DNA from: Pseudo-nitzschia pungens | Taxonomy: Eukaryota; Bacillariophyta; Bacillariophyceae; Bacillariales; Bacillariaceae | DNA: 64,000 nt | Reading direction: 5' to 3' | Assembly (NCBI GenBank): GCA_037355855.1 | Contig: CM074766.1 | Coordinates: 620,001 to 684,000 of the forward strand | Part shown: one piece after another, positions 42,858-54,302 of the stretch | Numbering within the stretch: the first letter of the stretch is position 1 | How the letters are laid out: each line of letters begins with the position of its first letter | Notes under the pieces: generated by a model | Seen by the model: the letters and a program-made list of their open reading frames with translations, nothing else | The model's database searches: none | Told to the model about the DNA's origin: nothing | Program-made: the position numbers and the translations under genes

Positions 42858-43649
42858 CTTTTGGCTGTCCACGGTGGCATTCTTTATGCTTTCGGGTTCT
42901 TTCGGAATCTTACCTACCATAATCTTACCGTAATCTTACCGAACTTTCTTCCACATCTCATCTTCTTCGTCCTTCGTTATGGGTGTTTCCGAATTCAGTG
43001 CCTGCATCAAGACGAAACGAATTCGTGATCATCACAGGGACAGTCCCTGTTCAAGTCCTAACAGAAAGGTAGACCAATACCACTGATCTAATTAGTGTCT
43101 AACCAGGATAAGGACGTAGTTGAGGAGAGTTTAACCCAAAAAGAACGATTTGAATTGGTTGAAAATTGATCGATAGTCAACCTTGTATGTGCTAGGTGGT
43201 CAGTTATTTTGCACCAGAGGAAGTAGAACGTATTGTATTTGCAATCTATGGAACTTATCGCATGAAGAGCAAGAAGTGACGTGCGTTCGCTAGTCATCCA
43301 AAACTGGCAAGGTCACGGCTAGCCGCAGACGAACTTCAGCGGGTTGTTTCGGTTGAACCTGTGCACCAACGATGTCGTAGTCCTTCTAATGAGAGACTCG
43401 AATAATGGGTAGGCGATACCAAAACGAAGGACATCTCTTGATTTGATGCCCCCGTGCCAAGGATCATCTTCTGGTCTTGCACTGTTGTTCCGCAGCTTCG
43501 AACCAGCTCAAAATCGTCCCTCATCTATCGATGCATTTACGCCAGTCGCAAATGTCCTTTCGCTCATGGAACAAAGAAAGCTTGAAGTTCGTTTTCAAAG
43601 TGTCTGGAGCTGACTATGACGTAGAAAGTCGACTTGGATTCTCACCGGA
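42858..43649. other. Spacer between the two tRNA genes
   Basis: No gene seen. GGGACAGTCCC near 43036 is a short palindrome. Confidence 0.5.
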
Positions 43650-43722
43650 GGGGGTTTGGCGCAGTTGGTAGCGCGTGTGCTTAGCATGCACAAGGTCGCC
43701 GGTTCGATTCCGGCAATCTCCA
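43650..43722 (+). tRNA. tRNA-Ala (anticodon AGC)
   Basis: Acceptor GGGGGTT/AATCTCC (two G-T pairs), D arm GCGC/GCGC, anticodon stem TGTGC/GCACA with loop TTAGCAT, T arm GCCGGTTCGATTCCGGC. A T6 run at 43752-43757 can end Pol III transcription. No intron. Confidence 0.95.
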
Positions 43723-45281
43723 CATTCATCAAGCATAGCTGTCCCAAGTTCTTTTTTGGCGAATGGCTCGGATGCATAGCGTTAATTTCCTTTACGCTCC
43801 CTCACGATCTACAATCAACCGCAAGTTCGCAGCACTACCGTACACATGCGCCATACATTCCGTGCCAGCATTTAGCTCCAGTGATTTGTCGAAGAGTATG
43901 TGGCGGCACACGTTGCAAGTAATGCAGGAGCAACGATTGGAGCCCTCTACCTCGGAGGCATGAGAATCTTTTCTCTCTTTTGGTGCCAAGGCGCTGCGTG
44001 GGGCGCGAGTTCCATTCGTTTTATCTCATACTCTGAGCGTTTTCCCACTGATCTTCAGGGAAAGAGGCGGTAGGCGTAATGAAACCTTCCACATGTACGT
44101 ATGCACCCTACTATCGATCCAATTGCATGTGTTTAGTGGGAGTGAGGAGCTACTGACCAGCTATTCGGGATTCGTCGTCGCAATGACCTCCAATGACTTT
44201 CGTGCTACTCAGTGGAATGCATAAAAGGGTGATGATAGCAATGTTGTGTTGTGCAAATATTTGCCAGAGAAGTTCCAAACATGATATAATTGTAATTATT
44301 GACGCTTCTCGTAGTACAGTAGCAATAGTTATAATATCTTTACAGGGAGAGCCTAATATTTGGCATCTCCCTGTCGCACGATAGATAGTTTGACGAAATC
44401 GGACTCTTACTCGTGATCCCTCTCTAGTATCCAAATGCCATACTTTTTTGTTTGCAATATTATTTTCTGATTGTCGTTGTGTTTTTTATTACACCATTTT
44501 CCATTCAGCACACGTACTAGCATTTTGAGAGTCCAACACAGACTATGTCGCTGCCTACTATCTTCTAAAATAAATAGGAAAGTTCTAAGACAAAGGTTGA
44601 TTCGGCGACAAGAGACTTATCATGGTGAAGAGAGAAGTCTAAAATTGTTACGGTCTTGGTTCATGTATGTTGTCCTTCGTTGAAAGGTCATCAGACAGAA
44701 ACGTCGCGCAAGACCATCATGATAAAGTCTCCCAACTCTTTTAGACCGTGACAATATCCCTCCGTCGTATTTTTTGTTGGACATAAATTGTCAAGAAATA
44801 GAATGCCAACAAAAACCGTTCGAAAGGAGAAAATGACCATCTGCGTTACAAGATAGTGGCTTATGTGGAAAATATCATCAACAATCAGTCATGTACAGAA
44901 AACAGATATCATTTGTTTTGGTCAAGTGCCTCATTCCCGCTTCGATACTTTTTTCATTGACTCTGGTCATGTTCCGCCTAATCCGGTCTTGGGTTTCCTT
45001 CCTTCATTCGCGATAAGTGTTCCGCTCACAATAAATCTTCTGAAACATTCACAAAAAGACCTTTCGATCACAAATCTTGGTTTGCCATTACCAGCTCCTT
45101 CAAAAATACTCACACTCAATTGAGAAGCCCAAATTGAAAAAAGTTTCATTTCATCCACTTGCAGCTTTCAACCTTCCTCGTTTCATAAAACAAATCAGCG
45201 AGCAACTCAAATACCTTGATCCACATCGATCGAAGTAAATTTTCAGAACTTCACTTCCTTCCAGTAAATAAAATCATAAAG
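43723..45281. other. 1.5-kb AT-rich spacer, no gene seen
   Basis: Short frames only. Bases just before 45282 (TTCCAG at about 45258) could be the 3' end of a 5' untranslated intron of the next gene. Confidence 0.5.
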
Positions 45282-45551
45282 ATGGGTTACCAGTACGTTA
45301 AGCCAGTTTACACCGAAGAAGAAATCCGCAAGTGGAAGAAAATGATCTATGGGGAGAGTAGCCTCAAGGTCGACGACTGGGCTTCGGCCGCTCAAGACAC
45401 CGCTCCGGTTCGACGCACCAGCCTCTCCTCCCAGAAGCGATCGACCAGTGCACCGAGAGTTGCTCGCCACGTTGAGGACGACTGGTTGACTGGTGAAGCA
45501 GCCCCCAAGAGGCGCACTTATCGTGTCAAGGGGGGAGATTCTCGTTGGTAA
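45282..45551 (+). CDS. Small hypothetical protein (89 residues)
   Basis: Frame of 89 codons starting ATGGG (MGYQYVKPVYTEEEIRKWKK). Hydrophilic and without a signal or membrane segment; the first 30 residues look structured (YTEEEIRKWKKMIYG), the rest is Ser/Arg-rich with two WA/WL motifs (VDDWASAAQD, VEDDWLTGEA) that form an imperfect repeat. I do not recognise a family. GC-rich coding composition inside an AT-rich spacer and a clean stop support a real gene; conservation was not tested. Confidence 0.5.
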   Translation: MGYQYVKPVYTEEEIRKWKKMIYGESSLKVDDWASAAQDTAPVRRTSLSSQKRSTSAPRVARHVEDDWLTGEAAPKRRTYRVKGGDSRW

Positions 45552-46337
45552 GAGACGGTTTTATTTTCATACGGCCTTATGCCATACCTCGATCTTTCGG
45601 GAGTAGATGGGTGCACGGGTCATCGGTGGGCTAACTGACAGAATGGACGTCGACTGTTAAGACGTTTGATTCCCCACCCGACATCGCACTCATCCACTTC
45701 CGAAGGCAATGGCAGGAAACCACTTAGTGAGACGATATCATCGTTGGACTTCGTCTTCACAATCCACCATACACATTGATATACAATCTATTCATGTAAC
45801 ATACTAGAGATCTTGTCTTATATTACACAAATTTATATCTTTTCATCTACATGCCAAGTTTGCTAGGCTCTCTGTAGCGCCAAAAAAATCAACTTTCGAG
45901 GTCGAATGTTTTAGCAAGTTCTGTGTCCCAGAGCACGCTTCTGGAAGTGACCTTGGCCTGGAGCTACGAATCGGAACTTGCACAATGCTTCACGAAAGCC
46001 CCAAACGAATACGTTCGCCAAAACTGGAATGCAGCTGACGATTGCGCGGTCGACGGATTGTAAATACTTTTTTAAAATGCAGAATGTCATCATTATTTTT
46101 TCGTGGCCTTCGCTTTGTGGGCGTGACGACTTTGCCCTTCCAACGACACTACAAGCCATAAAGGGTGAGTCGACTCTAGGCTTCTATGGTTGGCTGGTGA
46201 CTCTCAAGCGAGTAAAGCATACGCTAATCAACCCATCGATAAACGAATCCATATTCCAATCCTACGTTTTCTAGTCAGTATAGCTTTATCATGGAATTGA
46301 TGTCTACAAGCTATGATGAGAAAGACTACCGCAGTTC
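45552..46337. other. Intergenic between convergent genes
   Basis: No supported frame. A tRNA-like segment near 45625-45690 is discussed under findings. Confidence 0.5.
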
Positions 46338-49300
46338 TCAATTGGAGCATGGATCTTGTTGAACGCTCTCCCATAAGCGCATGAGGTCGTTGTAATTTTC
46401 GGTGCCAATGGATTCTAAAATATTCTTCATCCGATCCTTGGCCTCGTCTTCACTCCATTGGAGCTCCGATCCATTACTAGCACCATTCATCTCTTCTTCG
46501 AATTCGGCACTGACACGTTTCGCGTTCGCCAGAACTTCTTCTGGGAGGCCTGCTAGTTTTGCCACGTTGATTCCAAACGACTGACAAAAGACATCAACAA
46601 ATGGTTCGAGAACCATTAAAATAGTCATGGTCAGTGAACAACTATGAAGCGAAGGGTTTGAGCAATCAGAAAACCCGCAATTCGGGAAACGTACCTTAGG
46701 ACACGATCCAGGGCCCAGTGTGTACAGGAACGTAATGTTGCTACTGCCGATCGACGAGTCGGTTTCGTTATCGTCGTCTACTACGCATTGCATGTGACCC
46801 AGTCTGACGTTGGGAGCATTCCTCCATTCATCCAAGAGAGAGTGGTAATGCGTGGCGAAAAGACTCAGGCATTGACTGCGTTCTACAAGGTGCTTTACCG
46901 TCGCACTAGCAATCGCAGTTCCATCGAATGTGCTCGTTCCCCTCCCCAGCTCATCTGCAGACCAAACAAAAAATGATTTGTAAGATTGCAAAGCTTTTTC
47001 AACCACTTGACGCCAAATCAAACTAATTCCTGGCGCTGACTTACCCATGATGACCAGGCTTCTCCTCGTTGCCCCTCGAAGCGCTGCTGCCGTTTCAGCC
47101 AACTAGACAAAGAAGCGGAAGAAAAAGAGACCATACTAAAATTAGAATTGAAATGTTATTGCGTTCAGCGAGATTTTGGTTAGGCATAGGCTGCTTCTTA
47201 CCTCTACAAAAAACGTCGATTGACCGAGAAGAATGCGATCCGATGCTCCGAGACGAGTGAAGATGCAATCGATTGGTGTCAACCGACAGCTCTCAGCTGG
47301 AACATAACTTCCGATTTGAGCCAAAATCGCTATGAGGCAGGTTTGGCGCAACATGGTAGATTTTCCACCCATATTTGGACCTAATTACGACGTACAGGAT
47401 ACCACAAGAGCAAAAACGTGAGATCATGTGATATAGCTGCCCCCCAGAACTATTACGATGGATTCACCTGACAAAAAGACAAGTTTTTTACCTACCAGAA
47501 AGTAGCAGCAATCGTGCCGCGTCGCCGTCTCCCATTTCTTGAGGTCCCAGCTCCAGATCATTCGGTATAAACTCCGAGGTATGGAAGGTGTTCTCCACCA
47601 CCGGGTGTCGCCCCTGAACGATGGTGATGCTCGGTTGGACGCCAGCCGGGCACTCCAAGATGTCCGCACGGCAATAGCCCGGATTGCCCGCGATGACAGC
47701 CAGCGATCCGAGGGCGTCCAAAATGGCCGTGGCGTGCGCGGCCGCTGCCCATAGCGTTCGTTGCGCGTCGAACTTGGCAAAGATGATCTGCATTCCCTTG
47801 GCTCGGCGGGTTTGCTGCAGTTCCTGGGCTTGCTCGAGTTCCTTCACGAGGTCCGCAACGTAGGGAGTTCTGTATTTGTTCACTTGCTTTTGGCCGGAGC
47901 CGCGCTTGGCCTTGACGTGGAAATCGTGGGGAACCTCGACCGTGACAGGGAGTTCGATGAGGTACTTGTCTTTGGACTCAGGTTTGGTGTTGATGTATTT
48001 CCAGGCACGACTGGCAACATGACGAGGTTTGAGTTCCTGAATCATTTCTTGCTTGTAGTTCTCGAGATCTTCCTTCAACCGATCGATTGTGTCACAGGCT
48101 TGATCGTAGACTGGATCTGTGCCCCGACCGGGTACAAATTGTCCGCTCGCTGCTTTGTCGCAATCAAAATTCTCAAAGAACCAATCCAATGATTCCACCA
48201 TGTCCGGGAAGAGGCCTCCGTCCTTACCCTGTCGGACCAGTTTGTATAAAAGACCGTTCGGGTCCAGGTCCATGTCGGCAAAAATTTCCGGAATCTGGCA
48301 AGCCTTTTGCAATCCCTTCAATAGATTTTTGAAATCCGTGACCTTGCGCTTCGTATAGGCCGGTCCCTCGTACAAGACTGCTCGCTCGTTGGGGTGATAA
48401 TCGTTAGAGACGCACCCGTCCTCGTCGGTTTCATCGTAGGCAGTCCCGGAAGTTCCGCCGGCCGAAACTCCCACGCTCATGCTGTGGATCCGACTCAGCA
48501 GTCGATCTAGATCGCCAATCTTATTCAGCACGCTGTCCCGAACCTCGCGAAGGGCCAAAGCTCCCGCACCTCCGACCAGTTCTTGGACAGCATCGGCGCG
48601 CCGATCGATGTCCGCCTTTTGAAAAAGGGGTCTGAGCAGCCAGGCTCGAAGCATTCTTGACCCGTGCGGACTCTTGGTGGAGTTGAGCTTGCTCCAAAGG
48701 CTCCCAGCAATCTTGAAATCAACGGCATTGGTCAAAATTTCGAGGTTATGGAGAGTAGTACCGTCAAGAGACATGTGTGTTATTTGACTCTCCGCCTGTG
48801 CCATGCCCCTGGCCTCCTCCGACTCGTTTCTTTCCGAGGTATTCGACTGCTGAGTTGCAGGAGGAGAAGCCGATGCAGGTATTTTGTACAAGGGATTCTC
48901 TTCGAATCCCTGTAAAACGGATTCTTGCGAAACAACCGCTGCATCATTGTCAACCTCGTTTTGGCTCTGTTGTTGTTGTTGCGTGCTCCAGAAATTCTCC
49001 TTGTCGGCGGCGCTTCCGTTGCTGTCTTTGTCGCAGTTGCTGATGGCGTTGCTCTCTTGTGGAATATACGCACGTACAATCCCCATGCTCAATATTTCTC
49101 GATCGATGAGATTACGTTGCAGATAGAAAAGGGCAGCTCCCAAACTCGAAAGGCATAGATCGGCCTTCCCTTCCACCACCATTTTCAGGACGGCCGGCCA
49201 GCGAGCGACGCTCTGCCCATCTCTGCCCGCTTTCCGCGAAGCGCGAGGATAATACCGTCGTCGGTGGAGTTCCCGCAGCGTTTCCAATGGGTCCCATGGT

Positions 49301-51435
49301 CGAACGGTCCGGTTCGGACCCCTTCCCCGTTCCAAATCACGTGCGTGCTGAGGATCGAGAGCGGTGGATTTTGGAAAGGATTCCTCTTCTCTAATAACTT
49401 CCAAGCGGCAGGGTTTTCGCGAGTTGGATTGGTGTGCCTTTAGGAGTGATTTCAGTTCCTTGGAGGCCAGGCCCTCGCCCGGGTACAGAATCTCGGAGGG
49501 ATCGAAGCAGGCCAAGAGCGTACGCATTCGATTTCGCAACACGTCATCGGCAAACATTCCCAGCGTGACAGTTCCTCGTACCGCATCGACAACTGTGATT
49601 CCGTACTCGCAAACGGGACGCACTCCGTCTTCGTCATCGTCTTCGCTGTTCGATCCCGAATTGGTCTCGAGCGGAGTTTCTCGAATGACCAGCAGCGGAC
49701 CGCAGGGATCGTGGGCCGTCGTTCCGTTGGCCTCCGATGCCAACAGGGCGGAGGAATCGTCGAGGGCGCAGAAGGTTCTGGTACCGAGCGTCATCACGCT
49801 ACAGACCTCGCGGTTGACCACCTGGGGCTTTTTCTGAGACCGGGGAGTGTTGGATTTTCGAACCTTGAGCATGTCGGGGGTTTCCGTTTGTTCCACCCGT
49901 GCCACCTTGTAGCCGGCACGGACCAGCTTGTCAGCAAATTGACCGTAGGAAATTTCCGGGAATCCCGAATGGGCGACCTTGCCCTTCATGTAGATGAATC
50001 CAAGGACATCAACTCCGACGTCGGCATCCGTGTGGAACATTTCGTAAAACTTGCCCGTTTTGAACAGCAAAATAGTATCAAAGTATTGTGATTTCAGATC
50101 CCACCATTGCTTGACGGCTGCCGTCATGTCGGAACCGGTAACCTTTTTCCACTCGCTTCCCTGGATCTGCAGGGTCCGGCAATCGTAGTCGGGGTGGTCC
50201 CGGTAGCGGCCCATGGAATCCCTGGGATACCGCAAAAAGTTGAGGTGGTTGTGCACGTGGGCTCCGCGAACGTTGAGAGCGCCCTTTTCCGTGTTGCAGG
50301 GGAGAGGCTCGGACGGGAGGTTAGGATTGAGCCGCTTGTCTTGCAGGTGGGAAGACGAGTGGGAGGACCGGAGAGACGGGGTGGTCATGGGCTTGACGGT
50401 GGGAGGAGTCGGTTTGGTTCTGGGTTTTTCGGCCGATGCGGTCTGGGGCGAAACCGTGTGAGAGAAATTCTTGAGGGGAGTCTTGAAGTCGCTGCTGGAG
50501 TCGGTTGCGGTCGGTTTCAGACGCTTGGAAGGGGGTGGCGTTGAAGAATGCGGGGTGACCTTGACAGAGGGAACAACTTTCGACTTGGCGCCTCGTTTGC
50601 TTATGGAGTTCGTCTTCCTTTTCCTTTTTTTGGAGGCATTGTCCTCTTCCTCGTCGTCCGTGACCATCCAGTTGTCTTCTTCTTCCTCTTCTTCGACCAC
50701 GGCATCATCAAAGACACTCCCGTCGTCTTCGCTTTCGTCTCCGGGATCCTGCCATTCTGCTTCCTCCTCATCATCGTCGTCATCGCTTTCCTGGATTGTT
50801 CGTCGCCGCTTGCTGTTATCAATTTTGTTCGTGTCGGAAGCTGCTGGCTCGGTTTGTTCTTCGTCGTCCATGAATTCGTCGTCGTCTTCGCACCAGCGGA
50901 GTTTCTCGGTAGCCATGTCGGTCCACTCGCTCTCCCCGTCGTCGTACCGGATAAAGAATCTAGAGGAGGGACTTCCCTTGTGATCGGGAGCCCGTTTCTC
51001 AACCGTGCAGGGATAATAGCACCTGTCGTCCTTCCAGTAGACCCCTACGCGGGATCCGATCTTGAGTTTTCTCCAAAGGGAGTTCTTGGACACTACTTTC
51101 GACGAAGGAGGAGGAGGAGGAGGCGGCGGCGGTGGTATCTTAGGCGCAGATGGCGAGGATTTGGGTGTAACTTTTCGTTGCGGAACTCTGGCTTTGGTAG
51201 CTGCTGGATTTGGATTTGGATTTGAATTTAAATTCGACATCTGCTTCTTGCTGCTTTTGTCATTGTTCTTCTTCTTGGAAGCATTGTTGCTTGTGACGTT
51301 CTTTGCTTCTTTAGCCTTGACAACTCTACTAGCGGCCGGTGTTGATGTCGTTTTTGCGGCAGCCGACTTGGAAAAGAATGAGAAGAGGTTTCCCTGCTTC
51401 AGAGTCTTCTTCTGACTGGTGCTTGGCGGTGCCAT
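46338..51435 (-). CDS. MSH6: DNA mismatch repair protein MSH6
   Basis: Five exons: 51435-47496, 47380-47202, 47102-47045, 46954-46695, 46580-46338; all GT/AG and in phase, 1559 residues. The N-terminus carries a PCNA-binding box (QGNLFSFF, residues 14-21), then a Lys/Asn-rich linker, a Pro run and a Tudor domain (about 122-182, [17 protein letters not shown] ... [11 protein letters not shown]) followed by a long acidic stretch. The mismatch-binding domain shows [11 protein letters not shown], which contains the F-x-E motif specific to MutS/MSH6. The lever and clamp regions follow, and the ATPase has Walker [10 protein letters not shown] and the [12 protein letters not shown] signature, with FATHYHSL after it. 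MSH6 pairs with MSH2 to recognise base mismatches in the nucleus. The Tudor domain in place of the animal PWWP is the plant-type layout. Confidence 0.95.
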
Positions 51436-52720
51436 GGTGGACTCGCTGCGGTGATTCTACTGCTGCGACTGCCCGGATTCCTTTTGTTTGCCAGACCCAA
51501 TGGCTCTACAAAACCGAGGACTGATAATTCGTTCACTCGTTGGAAGACGATAAGAACTTACACTCCTTTTATCGCTTACAGTCAGTCTTGGCTGGTCCGG
51601 ATCTCCCAGATCTAGACCAAACGAAATGGTAGCAAAGCACACCGATGATGATTGCTGTATGGAATAGTGCTGTTGGAACGGCACGACAATCTTGGATCGA
51701 GCTTTCGGGTTGAAAAACTCACGATGAGGGTTGACGTGTGGGAATCATCTTTTGCACCTCTTCTCGCGCCGCGACCGCTTGGTGCCCAGCAATGGGACGG
51801 ATCACGGATAGAGCTTTACTCGTGTAGTAGCTTGTACGTAATGTATGTTTTTTCCAGTATATCGATCGCCATTTCCCGGCGCGCCTCGCCGCGTCATTTG
51901 CCTCGCCGGTTGCGTCCTGCTCATTTATTCATCGTCTGGTATGCGTCCGTCAAACGAATTTTGGCGCGAACAATCCAATTCCGCAGTCTAATAGTTTGAC
52001 TCATTCGAATTATCGTCACCGGAACAAATGCAAAGTTTCGCGCAGTGTTCATCATCTCTTGTACTACTACGAATTAAGACTTACTTCGTAACTTAACCTT
52101 ACCAGTACGGGTACGCGTCGTATTTCGTGCGGTAATTGTATTGCGATAAGAGGAGTCCCTCAGTGTTCATTTCGCGCTCATTCCTCCCCGACAGACTTGG
52201 GATTCCAAAATTTCAAAAAACAAAAAAGTCATTAGCCGAACCTCTAGCGCATGCCGGCTCGATTCGGAACACCGAAAAAAACTTAGATTCCGTTGGGATA
52301 TTATGTTTGTGAAAGTGACATTTTACAATGGAACATCGCCGGAGCGCGCCATTGCCAGACGCAAAAGAAGTGAGCCCAAGAGACACGTGCGGAAATGAAT
52401 CTTTATCTTTACTATGTCACAGAAACATCGGAAGTAAAACCTTACGCTGAGACCCGAAGACTTTGTGAGGTGAAGTATCCGTTCGTGTTCGTAAAAAATC
52501 ATATTGATTGAGATTTATTGATTCTGTGTTTTCAAAATTCAAAGTTTGTTCTCTCAAGACTTGATGCTTCATTTCGTCACTGTTCTTTCTTCCCGATTCA
52601 TTCAATCAGAAAAGATCGTCGCTTGAGAAAGACCATCATCACTCGATCGATGTCACAAAACAACGCGCAATCGCTATCCTTGTGCAATTATATGCAACCA
52701 CTGCTATCTATCTATTCACC
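51436..52720. other. 1.3-kb spacer, promoter side of MSH6
   Basis: No supported frame beyond short ones. GTAC-type palindromic sequence at about 52065-52130. Confidence 0.5.
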
Positions 52721-52888
52721 ATGCTCTTGTCGAAAAGCCTCACGATCATCCTGGCACTGTTGATCGCTACAACGCTCCCCGAAACGGCGGAAGGAAGGCA
52801 GAGAAGAATCCTGCGGCACCAACGACGCAACCTGCGAAAACAGAAGCACTTGGCACGCGTCCGACGGGATTCCATGAACCGGAACTAG
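52721..52888 (+). CDS. Tiny secreted arginine-rich peptide (55 residues)
   Basis: ATG at 52721 in a CACCATG context. Residues 1-22 form a signal peptide (LLSKSLTIILALLIATTLP, likely cut near TAEG). The remaining about 30 residues carry roughly a dozen Arg/Lys with little acid: RQRRILRHQRRNLRKQKH contains two similar RR-x-L-R units. No known family is recognised. Such short secreted polycations occur as processed peptides, antimicrobial-like peptides or silica/wall-associated peptides; none of these is shown. An upstream in-frame ATG (52682) would add 13 residues and spoil the signal peptide. Confidence 0.5.
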   Translation: MLLSKSLTIILALLIATTLPETAEGRQRRILRHQRRNLRKQKHLARVRRDSMNRN

Positions 52889-54302
52889 GTTGTTTAACAA
52901 GGTTCCCTTCCATTCCATTCCCTTCGATTCGGTTCGTGTGAAACGGGGGACGGATGCCGAACAAAGAGACGGCTCAGAAATGCGGTGTTTGTGGGATGGA
53001 TCAAATCATCGACTCCCAAGTTGCAGAACAAGAGAAGATGGAAGGAAAGGAAACGAAACGAGATGGAACAAAACGTAACGAGATGGAACAAAACGTAACG
53101 AGATGGAACAAAACGTAACGAGATGGAACAAAACGTAACGATCCGTTTGGCAGGAAGGATTCTCTATTGTTGGTGTAGTTGATTGGTGAGATTGAGCGAT
53201 CGCATCCGCAATTGGTTGGGATTTGGAGACGGAAGAGATGAACCTTTTTGTGTGTCGTCGCGCAAGGACTGTCACCGACACCATGATGAAACACTTACCA
53301 GTACGATTCGCAGATACAAGATCAACTATATAACTAATTTAATGGGTACCATTTGCACTGTATTGAATCCTATTATTTTTCATGCAAACAGATGTCGTTC
53401 CAACTGCATCGCGTTCTCCCGTTTTCAAGCGAGTGGCACATCGCACCAACTCGGCTTCGTCTGTGGAGTAGGCTCTGTAGATTATTGACCCGGACGTACA
53501 GCATTTTGGATGAATTGCTAAAAGACCCCGCAGCATGTTGCACCTGAGTGTGAGTCCCTCCTCCGCGAGTTCGTACACCCGCAACATGGGTCGGTATTCG
53601 TTGATTGTTGTGTGACGTACAAGGTAGGATTCTCATTACCGTTCGAGAATCGTTCACTCAGTCCCCCCCCCGAACTGCCAGATACGGTATTGCAAGTTTC
53701 CCGGGCTTCTTATTTCTTTCGAACAAACAAACCAACCAAATTGCCCGGCTTATCACGTGCGGAAGTTACAAGTTAAGATTAAGGTTTACGCTCCGTTCCG
53801 GTCGGAGGGAGTGTAGCCATGAGGGAGTGACGTTTTACTCGGATGAGTCGAATAACCAATGAAAGTTCCGTCGGCATCATTGTGCGAGCTCCCGTCGGTC
53901 GTCATAGGTTTGGTCGCGATTCTGCGTTTCGCACGGTCGCCCAATCGCAACACTCTGTGCAAATGCAGTGCTCGTAAGAAAACATACCGTATAATTATTG
54001 GCGTCTTTCCGGAATTGAACGGCAACAGTGACGAGAAACTCTCCGCGACGAACGCGACGAAGCCTTCGCAAAACGACCTTTCGACGACGGATGGAGAAAG
54101 TGAGAAATACTAGGAGCGAGACTCGAACCGACGAAAGCAGCGTTTTTTTCTCGCACCAACGGAACAAGTGCATGGTATCTTCTCGTGAAGCACACTTGCA
54201 ACGACAACGACATCGACACCGGCCCGGTGTCACTGAATACAAATCAAGCGCTGCAGGGACAACCAACAACAAACAAGACTGTACCAATTCCGAGCCGTGG
54301 CA
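52889..54302. other. 1.4-kb spacer with a short tandem repeat
   Basis: Apart from the repeat at 53061-53140 nothing is recognised; frames are short and mutually overlapping. Confidence 0.5.
53061..53140. repeat. Four exact copies of a 20-bp unit
   Basis: AGATGGAACAAAACGTAACG repeats four times without a mismatch, so the expansion is recent. Confidence 0.95.

Noticed and set aside
43030..43060. tRNA B-box-like GTTCAAGTCC
   Set aside because: No acceptor, D or anticodon stem can be formed around it.
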